A stretch of DNA of 64,000 nt from an uncultured Pirellulaceae bacterium. Lineage in GTDB: Bacteria; Planctomycetota; Planctomycetia; Pirellulales; Pirellulaceae. A program made the translations under genes and the position numbers. Shown piece by piece: positions 16,200 to 25,559 of the stretch (its first letter is position 1; the number at the start of each line of letters is the position of its first letter). The notes beneath the pieces were generated by a model that was not told where the DNA came from, did not search any database, and was given only the letters and a program-made list of their open reading frames with translations. The stretch lies in NCBI GenBank assembly GCA_938084685.1, contig CALKGE010000001.1:62001-126000 (forward strand), given 5' to 3'.

Positions 16200-18038
16200 A
16201 TGGCATCTACAGTAGAAAACATACCCCGCGCAACTATTCGATTTGCCGGTGACTCCGGTGACGGTATGCAGTTAACCGGAGCTCAGTTAACCAATACGTC
16301 CGCTCTGGCCGGAAATGATGTAGCAACGTTTCCTGACTTCCCTGCGGAAATTCGAGCTCCCCGAGGTACACGTGCTGGTGTTTCCGGGTTTCAGGTCCAA
16401 TTCGCTTCAGAAGATATCTTCACGCCAGGGGATCAGCTTGACACGCTGGTGGTCATGAACCCTGCTGCCCTGATCACTAATATTAGTGACCTGCGAAGTG
16501 GTGGCTTGTTGATCGTGAACGAAGACAGTTTTGTCGACAAAGAATTTCGTCTGGCCAAACTGGAATACAACCCACTCGATGACCCGGATATGGATCAATA
16601 TCGGGTCATCAAGATTAAAATGACCTTGTTGACCCGTACCGCCGTCGAAGAACTGGAACTCAGTACCAAGATCGCGGATCGCTGTAAGAATTTCTTTGCG
16701 ATGGGATTTGTCTACTGGCTTTACAATCGTAACCTCCAGCCAACGCTGGACTTTATCCAGGCGAAATTTGGCGGCAAACCTGATATTGCAGCTGCCAATG
16801 AGAAAGCATTGCGAGCCGGGTACAACTATGGCGAAACAACCGAAGCCGCCATCAGTACGTTCAAGGTCGACAAAGCAAAGCTGAAACCGGGCACCTATAA
16901 AAACATTATGGGCAATCAGGCTTTGGCCTGGGGATGTATCACTGCCTCCAAGCTGAGTGACAAAGATCTGTTTCTTGGCTCCTATCCGATCACACCCGCC
17001 TCAGACATTCTGCACGAATTATCCAAGCACAAGAAGTTCGGGGTTCGTACATTTCAGGCGGAAGATGAAATCGCAGCAGTTTGTGCAACCATTGGAGCGG
17101 CCTTCGGTGGTCACATGGCTATCACCACTTCCAGTGGCCCTGGAATCGCGTTGAAAGGCGAAGCCATGGGGCTGGGGATGATTCTGGAGCTGCCCATGCT
17201 GATTATCAATGTTCAGCGTGGTGGCCCAAGTACCGGTCTGCCCACCAAGACGGAACAGTCCGACCTGCTGCAATGCATGTATGGCCGAAACGGAGAATCA
17301 CCACTGCCGGTCATCGCTGCCCAGAGTCCAGCGGACTGCTTCTCAACAGCCATCGACGCATGGCGCGTCGCTGTCAGGTTCATGTGCCCGGTCGTTGTAC
17401 TCACCGATGGTTATATCGCCAACGGCGCGGAACCGTGGAAGATCCCGGACTTTGACTCTCTGGAGAAAATCGAAGTCAATCACCCAGGCGAACGTAGCGA
17501 AGACGCCCCTCCATTTCTCCCCTATAAGCGTGACGAAAACCTGTCCCGTCCATGGGCTCTGCCGGGGACGAAAGGGCTGGAACACCGCATTGGTGGGTTG
17601 GAAAAAGAACATGAGACCGGTGACGTCAGCTATGACCCGGAAAACCACGAATTCATGTGCAAAATACGTCAGGAGAAAATAGATCGGATTGCCGATTTTA
17701 TTCCAGAGCTGGAAGTGGATGGAGAAGACTCCGGAGATCTCCTGGTTCTGAGCTGGGGAGGTACCTACGGTGCCTGTACCACTGCCGTTTCACACTGTCG
17801 AGAGGAAGGACTCAGCGTTTCCCATGCTCACCTCAGGTTCCTCAATCCTTTCCCCAGGAATCTGGGAAGTTTGATAGGCAACTTCAAAAAAGTTGTTATT
17901 CCTGAACTGAACCTGGGACAGTTGCAAAAGATTATCCGAGCAACCTACGGTGTGGATGCCAAGGGAATTCATAAACTGAAGGGACGCCCATTCACCGTCT
18001 CGGAATTAGTAGAACAATTTAAGGAACTGATCGGCTAA
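16200..18038 (+). CDS. korA: 2-oxoacid:ferredoxin oxidoreductase, fused gamma-alpha subunit
   Basis: A 612-residue subunit that, with the next gene, oxidatively decarboxylates a 2-oxoacid to its acyl-CoA while reducing ferredoxin. Residues ~10-190 are the gamma domain (FAGDSGDGMQLTGAQL; FPAEIRAPRGTRAGVSGFQV), and residues ~235-610 are the alpha (pyrimidine-binding) domain with GSYPITPASDILHELS and FQAEDEIAAVCATIGAAFGG. The gamma-alpha fusion plus separate beta is the arrangement of two-subunit KorAB-type enzymes, often specific for 2-oxoglutarate; specificity here is inferred, and a pyruvate or other 2-oxoacid enzyme is possible. Followed 42 bases later by korB. Confidence 0.93.
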   Translation: MASTVENIPRATIRFAGDSGDGMQLTGAQLTNTSALAGNDVATFPDFPAEIRAPRGTRAGVSGFQVQFASEDIFTPGDQLDTLVVMNPAALITNISDLRSGGLLIVNEDSFVDKEFRLAKLEYNPLDDPDMDQYRVIKIKMTLLTRTAVEELELSTKIADRCKNFFAMGFVYWLYNRNLQPTLDFIQAKFGGKPDIAAANEKALRAGYNYGETTEAAISTFKVDKAKLKPGTYKNIMGNQALAWGCITASKLSDKDLFLGSYPITPASDILHELSKHKKFGVRTFQAEDEIAAVCATIGAAFGGHMAITTSSGPGIALKGEAMGLGMILELPMLIINVQRGGPSTGLPTKTEQSDLLQCMYGRNGESPLPVIAAQSPADCFSTAIDAWRVAVRFMCPVVVLTDGYIANGAEPWKIPDFDSLEKIEVNHPGERSEDAPPFLPYKRDENLSRPWALPGTKGLEHRIGGLEKEHETGDVSYDPENHEFMCKIRQEKIDRIADFIPELEVDGEDSGDLLVLSWGGTYGACTTAVSHCREEGLSVSHAHLRFLNPFPRNLGSLIGNFKKVVIPELNLGQLQKIIRATYGVDAKGIHKLKGRPFTVSELVEQFKELIG

Positions 18039-18080
18039 ACAGGTTCGATCAACGTTTCATCGAATATCAGGTAAATCTCA

Positions 18081-19097
18081 ATGAGCACAGAACTACCAGT
18101 ACTTAAGCCTGCTGACTTTGGAAGTGATCAGGATGTCCGTTGGTGTCCCGGTTGCGGAGACTACTCCATTCTGGCCCAGATGAAAAAAGCACTAGCGACT
18201 CAGGGAATCCCGCGAGAAAAAATTGCTTTCATCTCCGGTATCGGTTGCTCCAGCCGTTTTCCGTACTACATGTCTACTTACGGTATGCACTCCATCCACG
18301 GTCGTGCTCCCTCATTTGCCACAGGTCTAAAATCTGTTCGGCCGGACCTGCAGGTCTGGGTCATCACAGGCGACGGTGATGCGTTGAGTATCGGCGGTAA
18401 TCACCTGATGCATGCCATTCGCCGTAACGTGAACGTCAATATTATCCTGTTCAACAATCGCATTTATGGCCTCACAAAAGGACAGTATTCACCTACTTCT
18501 GAAGTGGGAAAAATTACCAAGAGCAGTCCGATGGGATCTGTCGATAATCCATTGACTCCTTTGTCCCTTGCCGTGGGTTGTGGGGCAACTTTCATTGCCC
18601 GTAGTATCGACACCCATATAAAACATCTGGGAAGTACCCTGTTGGCAGCCGCTGAACATCAAGGAACCTCTTTTGTTGAAGTCTATCAAAACTGCAACAT
18701 CTTCAATGACGGAGCCTGGAAATATGCGACCGACCGGGAAACGAAGCAGGATAACATTGTCGAACTGGAGCACGGCAAGCCCCTGATCTTCGGCGCCGAA
18801 AGTGATAAAGGAATTCGACTCAACGGGCTAAACCCTGAAGTGGTTGAACTGGGCAGCGGAATCGCCGAAGATGACCTGCTCTTTCATGATGCTCAGGCTC
18901 CTGAACCCACAATGGCTTACCTCTTGTCGCGAATGCGTCAGCCGGAATTCCCGGAAGCCATTGGAATCTTCAGAAAAGTTGATGCTCCGGTCTATGATGA
19001 TCAGCTCAACTCTCAGGTAACAGCAGCTCAGCAGGCCGCTCCAGACGCTTCTTTGAATGCCCTGTTTAACTCAGGTAATACATGGGAAGTCGAATAA
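18081..19097 (+). CDS. korB: 2-oxoacid:ferredoxin oxidoreductase, beta subunit
   Basis: The 338-residue thiamine-diphosphate-binding subunit of the KorAB enzyme. The N-terminal VRWCPGCGDYSILAQMKKAL and the following GIGCSSRFPYY supply cysteines for the single [4Fe-4S] cluster found in this family. The TPP/Mg motif is GDGDALSIGGNHLMHAIRRN, followed by NNRIYGLTKGQYSPTS. It has no extra ferredoxin domain, so an external ferredoxin is needed. Co-transcribed with korA and ended by the strong terminator at 19112-19165. Confidence 0.94.
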   Translation: MSTELPVLKPADFGSDQDVRWCPGCGDYSILAQMKKALATQGIPREKIAFISGIGCSSRFPYYMSTYGMHSIHGRAPSFATGLKSVRPDLQVWVITGDGDALSIGGNHLMHAIRRNVNVNIILFNNRIYGLTKGQYSPTSEVGKITKSSPMGSVDNPLTPLSLAVGCGATFIARSIDTHIKHLGSTLLAAAEHQGTSFVEVYQNCNIFNDGAWKYATDRETKQDNIVELEHGKPLIFGAESDKGIRLNGLNPEVVELGSGIAEDDLLFHDAQAPEPTMAYLLSRMRQPEFPEAIGIFRKVDAPVYDDQLNSQVTAAQQAAPDASLNALFNSGNTWEVE

Positions 19098-19111
19098 GCA
19101 GTAATGCATAG

Positions 19112-19165
19112 AAAAAGCCCGGGAACCCCTTAGATCCACAGATCCTCAGGTTCCCGGGCTTTTTT
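19112..19165. terminator. Bidirectional rho-independent terminator between korB and SDR gene
   Basis: A 16-bp perfect stem, AAAAAGCCCGGGAACC with GGTTCCCGGGCTTTTT, with an A-run on the left and a T-run on the right, lies between the convergent korB and SDR stops. The 21-nt loop includes a GATC...GATC mini-stem. Confidence 0.92.
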
Positions 19166-19188
19166 AATGCGCCGTCTGAAGTCCTGAG

Positions 19189-19935
19189 TTACATAAACTC
19201 CTGACTCAGAGGCTTAATGGTTACTTCCGGAATATGCGCTCGAGGAGGCAAAGTTGCAATCGACAAGGCCAGATGCCCCAAATCCTCTGGCTGCAACATT
19301 CTGGCACGATGTTCGTCGGTGACCGGATTAGGCCGTTTTTCCAAAATTGGAGTTTCCACTTCTCCTGGATAAATATTCGTAACCCGCACTCCATCGGCAT
19401 TGGCTTCGTTCGAACTGGCAATACCCAATGCTGCCATGGCAAATTTCGATGCGGAATATGCTACGCCTCCCAAAGCGGTAGAACGAATTCCGGAAATGGA
19501 CGAGATATTAATCACAATACCATCTCCCCGCTCGCGCATTTGAGGCAGGACTTCATACATTGTGTAATAAGCACCACTCGCATTGATCGCCATCACCTGA
19601 TCCCATTGCTCCGGTTGCATCGCTTCGATCGTACGATTTGGAATGTTGGTACCGGCTGAATTTACCAGGATATCAATCGGACCAACATTTTCGGCCACCC
19701 ACGCAAAAAATGCTTTGACGCTGTCCAGACAGGCAACATCCATTGTGTGGTAGAGTATTTGGCCGGCACCCTCCCAGGCTTCCGTTGCTGCTTTCAGCGG
19801 CTCTTCACGACGCCCGGCAATCACAACTCTGCATCCTTCTGCCGCAAACGCGTGCGCAATCCCTAATCCGATCCCAGTACCACCACCTGTAATTACGGCG
19901 GTCTTTCCTTCAAGTCTCATATCATTTCGCTTCAT
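19189..19935 (-). CDS. Short-chain dehydrogenase/reductase (SDR family)
   Basis: A 248-residue classical SDR that uses NAD(P)(H) to oxidise or reduce an alcohol/carbonyl. The cofactor motif TGGGTGIGLGIA is near residues 16-27, NSAGTN near 90, and the catalytic serine with YSASK near 155-160. Substrate cannot be told. Either the ATG at 19935 or the in-frame ATG five codons later could be the start; neither has a strong Shine-Dalgarno site. Convergent with korB, and divergent from the RDD operon across 258 bases. Confidence 0.9.
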   Translation of the reverse strand: MKRNDMRLEGKTAVITGGGTGIGLGIAHAFAAEGCRVVIAGRREEPLKAATEAWEGAGQILYHTMDVACLDSVKAFFAWVAENVGPIDILVNSAGTNIPNRTIEAMQPEQWDQVMAINASGAYYTMYEVLPQMRERGDGIVINISSISGIRSTALGGVAYSASKFAMAALGIASSNEANADGVRVTNIYPGEVETPILEKRPNPVTDEHRARMLQPEDLGHLALSIATLPPRAHIPEVTIKPLSQEFM

Positions 19936-20193
19936 AATTTAATTAGTGTCTATTTCAATCCACGGTAAGCATGCTCGCCTGTCCGCAATGATCTATACGT
20001 TACTAATCCTTGTTTAATCCCCGTTGAACTGCTTTTCAAGTAAGGGAGTCATCAAATAACCGGGATTACCCTGCTTCGGCATTCGCCAGATGGAACTCGC
20101 ACCAGGAAAACTAATCTGCTTTGTGATGAATCCAATAATTGCACATGATAATCGTATGAAAGATAATGGGACGTGTTCCTCCTCTGCAAAGGA

Positions 20194-21258
20194 ATGAGCA
20201 ACGATCTATTTCCCGCCAATGGGTCTAATCAGCAAGCTATGGCAAACAGTGAAGATGTAATCGACCCGATCGACGGCACAATTTCCATCGTGACTCCTGA
20301 AAACATCACGTTTCGTTACAGCGTGGCAGGCCCCTTTCAGCGAGTAACAGCCTTCGCTATCGATTTTCTAATACGGCTGGGAATCATTATTATGCTGCTG
20401 GTGCTGACCCTTGCGCTAGTTTCCAGCATTGGTGAAATCGGAGTCGGATTCTTCCTGCTTTCCAACTTCATACTTAACTGGTTTTACGGGGCTGTCTTTG
20501 AAACATACATGAATGGTCAGACACCAGGGAAACGGCTCATGGGAATCCGCGCCGTCACCGTCGACGGGAAGCCCATCAACGCCATGCAGGCGGTCATGAG
20601 GAATCTCATCCGTACCGCAGATACATATCCGTTAGTCAGTCCGGCCATGTTTGGCATCGAATTTACCGATAACCCGGTTTACCAGTCGGCATTTATCCCC
20701 ACCTTTATCATGGGGCTGGTCGTGATGAGTATGAACAAGCGTTATCAACGCATCGGTGATCTGGTGGCAGGCACCATGGTAATTGTCGATCAACGCAAGT
20801 CGACGTTCGGTCTGATCGACGTCCGCTCACCAGCCGTACTCCAGATTGCTGCCATGGTTCCCGCCACTTTTCGCGCCGATCAGGAAATGTCTCAGGCACT
20901 CGCTCACTTTGTGGACCAGCGACCTCGATTGTCGGACGCGCGGCGTCGTGAAATCGCCACGCACCTGACCAAACCACTTTCCAAAGAACTGGGGCTTCCA
21001 CCTCACCTCAATCCGGACCTGCTGTTACAGGCGTTGTACTACCGGGCATTTGTTTCTGATGCGCAGGAGGAATTGGCGCAACTTGCTCCGACTGCCGTCC
21101 TCCAGTATCACATCCCAGCTCAGCAACCCGTCGGTTTCGGTCAGCCTCCCGTCCAGTTACATGCCTACCCGTCGGCCCATCCTCAACCAGCTCGTCCGGG
21201 TCATCCTGGTCATCCGGGTCGTCCTGGTCGTCCTCCCCATGGAGGATTGATGCAGTGA
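20194..21258 (+). CDS. RDD family membrane protein with HPG/RPG-rich tail
   Basis: First gene of a seven-gene operon. The RDD domain (residues ~45-205) has the family pattern RVTAFAIDFLIRLG with an early Arg-Asp pair, hydrophobic helices, NGQTPGKRLMGIR, and QRIGDLVAGTMVI. RDD proteins are small membrane proteins of poorly known, possibly transport-related, function. A cytoplasmic-looking C-terminal extension of ~150 residues ends in (H/R)PG repeats encoded by five 9-bp units. ATG 20194 is chosen over GTG 20173 because TTGCAC-N17-GATAAT (20139-20167) suggests transcription starts around 20174; ATG 20239 is a further alternative. It overlaps the next gene by GTGA. Confidence 0.85.
   Translation: MSNDLFPANGSNQQAMANSEDVIDPIDGTISIVTPENITFRYSVAGPFQRVTAFAIDFLIRLGIIIMLLVLTLALVSSIGEIGVGFFLLSNFILNWFYGAVFETYMNGQTPGKRLMGIRAVTVDGKPINAMQAVMRNLIRTADTYPLVSPAMFGIEFTDNPVYQSAFIPTFIMGLVVMSMNKRYQRIGDLVAGTMVIVDQRKSTFGLIDVRSPAVLQIAAMVPATFRADQEMSQALAHFVDQRPRLSDARRREIATHLTKPLSKELGLPPHLNPDLLLQALYYRAFVSDAQEELAQLAPTAVLQYHIPAQQPVGFGQPPVQLHAYPSAHPQPARPGHPGHPGRPGRPPHGGLMQ
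21193..21237 (+). repeat. Five tandem 9-bp units inside the RDD gene
   Basis: Units of the form CRTCCKGGT repeat five times in frame and encode the RPG/HPG tail. The last unit is imperfect. A likely site of copy-number variation. Confidence 0.75.
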
Positions 21259-22247
21259 AGGTAGCCGACTTACTATTACAACGCCAACAACAGTGGCAAG
21301 AGCTTGAATTTCTTTGTGACACCGTTGCCAACCGTCGTGCCGCTTCCATTCCGGCTGAACAACTGTCGACGTTCGCATCACTCTACCGCAGTGCGTGCGC
21401 AGATCTTGCTCTGGCAGATTCCTACAACCTACCCCCGGAAACTGTGGAGTATCTGCATCGACTTGTCGGAAGAGCTCATAGTCGCCTTTATCGCTCCCGA
21501 CGATTCCAGTTCTCTGCCTGGTTCCATGTACTTGTCTTCGATGTCCCTCGAAGAATCCTGCGAGACAGCTGTGTTCAGTTCATGTTCATTTTCTTTTACG
21601 GAACGTTTCTGCTTTCAGCCTATCTGGCATACGAAACCGAGATGTTTCCGGACTACCATATCGACATTATTACGCAGGAACAACTCTGGTCACTCGAAGA
21701 AATGTACTCCACCTCGGTCGCAGACGATCAGCGAGGATTTGGCGCCGGTGGAATGGCGGCCGGATTTTATGCAAATCACAACACCGGGATCGGGCTCAGC
21801 TGTTTCGTTACCGGAATCCTGATCATTCCAGGTCTGCTGGTCACCCTGTTTAATTCAGCGTTTCTCGGAGCTGTCTTTGGATACATGGCTCGTGAAGACG
21901 TTCCCATGACGGACAATTTCGTTGAATTCGTTACTGCCCATGGCCCATTTGAACTCACCGCGATCGTACTTGCCGCTGCCGCAGGTTTAAGACTTGGGAT
22001 CTCGTGGGTCAAAACCAACGGGCTATCGCGCAGTGCTTCGCTGAAAAAATCCGGCATGGAAAGCATGCCTATCATGGGTGTCTCCATCGTCTTTTTCTTC
22101 CTTGCTGCACTCATCGAAGGCTTTATTTCCCCGTCAGGGCTGCATTACAACTTCAAACTCACCATCTGCATCGTCTCAGCAACCTTCATTCTGGTTTATC
22201 TGGTTGGCTTTGGTCTTTTCCGGGGAGGACGTCATGCAATTCGATAA
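21255..22247 (+). CDS. SpoIIM-like (DUF95) integral membrane protein
   Basis: A 330-residue protein with a soluble helical N-terminus (~100 residues) and about five to six membrane helices. It resembles the stage II sporulation protein M/DUF95 family, whose members usually sit beside RDD and MoxR genes in non-sporulating bacteria. Typical segments are FYGTFLLSAYLAY, NTGIGLSCFVTGILIIPGLLVTLFNSAFLG and AHGPFELTAIVLAAAAGLRLG. GTG start at 21255 overlaps the RDD stop (GTGA), with GGAGG nine bases upstream, showing translational coupling. The function of this family outside sporulation is not established. Confidence 0.88.
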   Translation: MKVADLLLQRQQQWQELEFLCDTVANRRAASIPAEQLSTFASLYRSACADLALADSYNLPPETVEYLHRLVGRAHSRLYRSRRFQFSAWFHVLVFDVPRRILRDSCVQFMFIFFYGTFLLSAYLAYETEMFPDYHIDIITQEQLWSLEEMYSTSVADDQRGFGAGGMAAGFYANHNTGIGLSCFVTGILIIPGLLVTLFNSAFLGAVFGYMAREDVPMTDNFVEFVTAHGPFELTAIVLAAAAGLRLGISWVKTNGLSRSASLKKSGMESMPIMGVSIVFFFLAALIEGFISPSGLHYNFKLTICIVSATFILVYLVGFGLFRGGRHAIR

Positions 22248-23190
22248 AACGCATATTCAAATCCGAAACCGGACCGAAAGCGAATTGCTCGATATCTCCT
22301 TGCACGTTTTCCGCCGATTCCCTGTACAGATTGTTACCTCCTTCCTGGTGCTGGCGATCCCACTGTTGTTGATCAACGACTTATTGCTGAGTCACGTTTT
22401 AACCATCGAGTTTAATGCCACTCAATACGGATCCCAGTCAATCGTGGAAACGGAATTTACAACCTCCGACCTGAACTTCACGATGTACATCTACCTGCAA
22501 ATAGTGCTCATCATTACGCTGGCACCCATTGCCTCCATCCTTTCGACAATGATGCTCAGCAAACTCATCTTCAATGAAAAGCCAACCATCAAGGGTTTGA
22601 TAAGAAGCACACGATCATGCTTTTGGAATATCGTCCTGGCATTTGGGTTTCGCCGCGGAGTATTCATCATGATCGGCTTGCTACTACTGCTATTTGACTA
22701 TGGACAGGATACCCGCCAGATCGTGCTCACCTTTTATACATTAACCTTTATCTTCATCCTGCTGGTTCGTGGGAATCGCCCCTACACTCTGGAAATCATC
22801 CTGCTGGAACGCCCTGGACGAGACTCCGGCCAGGGAATGACGCTCGGTCAAAGAAGTAAAATGCTCCATACGGCCACTGGTGGCAACGTATTGGGGCGTA
22901 GTATGTTCGGACTACTGGTAGGCATACTGTTTTCGTTGTGCCTTTATGGCGCAATCACGTTCTTTTCCATGTCGCTATTCACAGAATCCGGTACCATTGA
23001 AAGTTCCGTCTTTGCTGCTCGCTGGATCTTCCCCATCTCATGCTGGCTGGCTGTCTGTTATACCTCGGTAGTACGGTTTATGAATTACATTGATACTCGG
23101 ATTCTGACAGAAGGGTGGGAAGCGGAACTCAAGATTCGTTCGGAAGCCTACAAACTTCAACAACGGCAGCAACCAGGTACAAGCTGGTAA
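22234..23190 (+). CDS. Integral membrane protein of the RDD-MoxR-DUF58 operon
   Basis: The track start at 22078 lies inside the preceding gene; ATG 22234 has GGGGAGGA directly upstream and gives 318 residues (MQFDKTHIQIRNRTESELLD). Six hydrophobic helices are visible, including VTSFLVLAIPLLLINDLLL, IVLIITLAPIASILSTMML and SMFGLLVGILFSLCLYG. A positively charged loop lies in the middle. No named family is recognised. It overlaps the SpoIIM-like gene by 14 bases and is followed by the DUF4129 gene after 11 bases with GGAGG, so it is a fixed operon member. Confidence 0.85.
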   Translation: MQFDKTHIQIRNRTESELLDISLHVFRRFPVQIVTSFLVLAIPLLLINDLLLSHVLTIEFNATQYGSQSIVETEFTTSDLNFTMYIYLQIVLIITLAPIASILSTMMLSKLIFNEKPTIKGLIRSTRSCFWNIVLAFGFRRGVFIMIGLLLLLFDYGQDTRQIVLTFYTLTFIFILLVRGNRPYTLEIILLERPGRDSGQGMTLGQRSKMLHTATGGNVLGRSMFGLLVGILFSLCLYGAITFFSMSLFTESGTIESSVFAARWIFPISCWLAVCYTSVVRFMNYIDTRILTEGWEAELKIRSEAYKLQQRQQPGTSW

Positions 23191-23201
23191 GGAGGCATTC
23201 C

Positions 23202-24290
23202 ATGAGAAATCAAATCCTGCTTATCCTTCAGGCATTCCTCCTGGCAAATCTGTGCACCGCTTCAGTGATTGCGCAGCAGAACACAGATCCTGTTGAATCG
23301 GGGCGTAAAGCTCTTACGCGCGAAACCCCGTTTCCCTGGTATGACGAGCAAACCGACCGGCTCCGTCGTATCCCTCTCGATACCGAATTCATCAAACGTA
23401 TGCAGGAACGTCTGGAAACGATGGAAGGATTGGAAGACCGGCTGCAAGACTGGTTGGATGACATCGAGACGGACTTCGACCCCGATGACCTGCCGGCACC
23501 TGATATGCAGGATCTGGAAAGTGCATTAGAAGATTTCGATTACGAAGCCTTCCGGGAACGATTTGAAGATTTTATGCGGCGACTGGCCGAAAACCAGGCG
23601 GAAAACGAAGTTGGCCCCAATGACCGTCTTAATCCAGGAGGCCGTACAAATGACGCTGGTAGTGGTAACCCGTTTCGCGGCGACTCAGACTCGCCCTGGG
23701 AAGGTAGTGGTTCAAGCAATAGCTCGTCCGGAGGTCCAGGGGGATTCGATCCTCCCGACCTGGGATTCATTGGTGAAGGCGCAGGATTTGCCAAAGCGTT
23801 GTTCTATATCGTTTTAGGAATTGTCGTAGTTGCTTTGATCGGCCTGATTGTGTGGGCCATCATCAATCGCGAGAAAACCAGAAAAGATCCCGGAGTGTCG
23901 TCAGAAACAGCAACCGTATCTGATGAACAACGTATCGAGGAATTACCATTCCAGCTTGATTCCGCTTATAAAGACCTCCTCGATCGAGCCCGTGATTGCT
24001 ATCAGGCGGGTGATTACGAGCAGGCCATTATTTACCTGTTCAGTTACGAACTGATTCAACTGGATAAAGCGGCATTAATCAAACTGGCACGCGGTAAAAC
24101 GAATCACCAGTATCTTCGCGAGATCCAGCCCAACGAATCGCTGCGGTCTCGGCTGGCAACCACCGTCAGGGCATTTGAAGATGTCTTCTTCGGTAATAAA
24201 GAACTCAGCCAACGGCGGTTTGAAGAATGCTGGCAGGAAGTCAGCAGCTTTCAGCAGCTGACGCCGGCACCTACGATGGGAGTAGTCTGA
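23202..24290 (+). CDS. DUF4129 domain membrane protein
   Basis: ATG 23202 is the start (GGAGG seven bases before it), not the track start at 23115; this gives 362 residues beginning with a secretion signal (MRNQILLILQAFLLANL...SVIAQ). An acidic extracytoplasmic region of ~170 residues with a Gly/Ser/Pro-rich stretch is followed by one membrane helix near 210-232 and a cytoplasmic C-terminal domain. The latter has the DUF4129 hallmarks: YKDLLDRARDCYQAGDYEQAI and a final FEECWQEVSSF. DUF4129 proteins are typical partners of MoxR/DUF58. The stop overlaps the next ATG by one base. Confidence 0.88.
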   Translation: MRNQILLILQAFLLANLCTASVIAQQNTDPVESGRKALTRETPFPWYDEQTDRLRRIPLDTEFIKRMQERLETMEGLEDRLQDWLDDIETDFDPDDLPAPDMQDLESALEDFDYEAFRERFEDFMRRLAENQAENEVGPNDRLNPGGRTNDAGSGNPFRGDSDSPWEGSGSSNSSSGGPGGFDPPDLGFIGEGAGFAKALFYIVLGIVVVALIGLIVWAIINREKTRKDPGVSSETATVSDEQRIEELPFQLDSAYKDLLDRARDCYQAGDYEQAIIYLFSYELIQLDKAALIKLARGKTNHQYLREIQPNESLRSRLATTVRAFEDVFFGNKELSQRRFEECWQEVSSFQQLTPAPTMGVV

Positions 24291-25534
24291 TGCCGTTTCT
24301 ACATCCTGGTCAATTTCGCTCCCTCCTCACCGGAATTCTACTGCTGGTATCCCTGGCTCTACCAGTTCTGGGCCAGGAAGAAGAAATTGATGCCACATAC
24401 GGACAGGGAAACCACTCCAAAGGTAGATACAGCATCAATGGCACGGGCGTACTGGCTCAGATGTTTGAAGATCGGGGCCATCAGGTTTATTACTCACGTG
24501 TTCTGGGGCGGCCAACACGTAAGGCCGATGTCATTATCTGGGCACCGGATAATTTCCATGTACCAACGGAAGCCGAAGTAGCAGCGATCGAACAATGGCT
24601 CAAACAGAAGAATAACCGCACGTTTGTCTTTATTGGACGTGACTATGACGCAACGATGGACTACTGGATCGATGTTGCTAAAGATGCCAGCCCGGAAGAA
24701 CAGGCCATGCTCACACTCAAGTTGGCCGATGTCTGGGGTGCTCATCAGGTCAAACGGATGGCCATCATTGACGAGGAAGACTGTGGCTGGTTCAAAATTC
24801 AAGCTGATAGTACGGTTCGCACGATTCGTTCTGCCAGATCCACCTCAGATTGGCTGGACGGAGTTTCAACCAATGGCCTGAAAATGCGACTGCAAAGTTA
24901 TTTCGTCGAATCGGATAAAGGCCGGAGCTCCAGTTTCAACCGCTATGAATTCGATACTCAGCTCTTCTTTCAAAACATTCCGCTTGTCACTCGAGTGAGC
25001 AATCCGATGAAAATTGGGCGTAGCCAAGTCTATGTGATCGCCAACGGTTCCTTCCTTCTCAATGTCCCACTGGTTCATCATGAACACCGCAAGTTAGCGA
25101 GTAAGCTCATTGATCGGGTTGGCCGCGATAAGACCGTCTGTTTTCTGGAAAGTGAATTCGATGACTGGGCGGATGTCCCCGTTCTGGAAAACGCGTCTTC
25201 CACCGCGCGTCCTCCAAGCATTATCACAATTCTGCAAACTTGGCCTTTTGGAATTATTCTGATTCACCTCATCGTGATCGGGATCGTCTATTGTTTCTAC
25301 CGCTATCCAATCTTTGGACGCCCCAAAACGAAATACAAGCTAAACTCGGTTATCGACGACGCCAATGAAAGCCAGAGTGTTTCCAACTTTGGACGACATG
25401 TCCGCGCACTCGGCGACCTGTTACGCAGAAGTGGTAATGCGGTCTTCGCCAACCACTGTTTGCAGAATTATCACGCCCGAGCGAGTGATCAGACTACCTA
25501 TCAACCACAAAAACAAAAAAAGAAACCATCCTGA
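24290..25534 (+). CDS. DUF4350 domain protein, membrane-anchored
   Basis: Starts at ATG 24290 in the overlap TGATG with the preceding stop; the track start 24227 lies inside that gene. The 414-residue product has an N-terminal signal (LLTGILLLVSLALPVLGQ) and a DUF4350-type extracytoplasmic domain: the motif YSINGTGVLAQMFEDRGHQV, then ADVIIWAP and FVFIGRDYD, a ThuA/GATase-like alternation of strands and helices. One membrane helix lies near residue 325 (FGIILIHLIVIGIVYCFY), followed by a basic cytoplasmic tail. DUF4350 commonly accompanies MoxR-DUF58; its biochemical role is unknown. Confidence 0.87.
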   Translation: MPFLHPGQFRSLLTGILLLVSLALPVLGQEEEIDATYGQGNHSKGRYSINGTGVLAQMFEDRGHQVYYSRVLGRPTRKADVIIWAPDNFHVPTEAEVAAIEQWLKQKNNRTFVFIGRDYDATMDYWIDVAKDASPEEQAMLTLKLADVWGAHQVKRMAIIDEEDCGWFKIQADSTVRTIRSARSTSDWLDGVSTNGLKMRLQSYFVESDKGRSSSFNRYEFDTQLFFQNIPLVTRVSNPMKIGRSQVYVIANGSFLLNVPLVHHEHRKLASKLIDRVGRDKTVCFLESEFDDWADVPVLENASSTARPPSIITILQTWPFGIILIHLIVIGIVYCFYRYPIFGRPKTKYKLNSVIDDANESQSVSNFGRHVRALGDLLRRSGNAVFANHCLQNYHARASDQTTYQPQKQKKKPS

Positions 25535-25559
25535 AAGGACCTCAAGCAAGGTAATCGAA

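Noticed and set aside
21008-21349. Acidic DDQDDPDD ORF on the minus strand
   Set aside because: Arises from reading the tandem 9-bp HPG repeat in reverse; not a protein.
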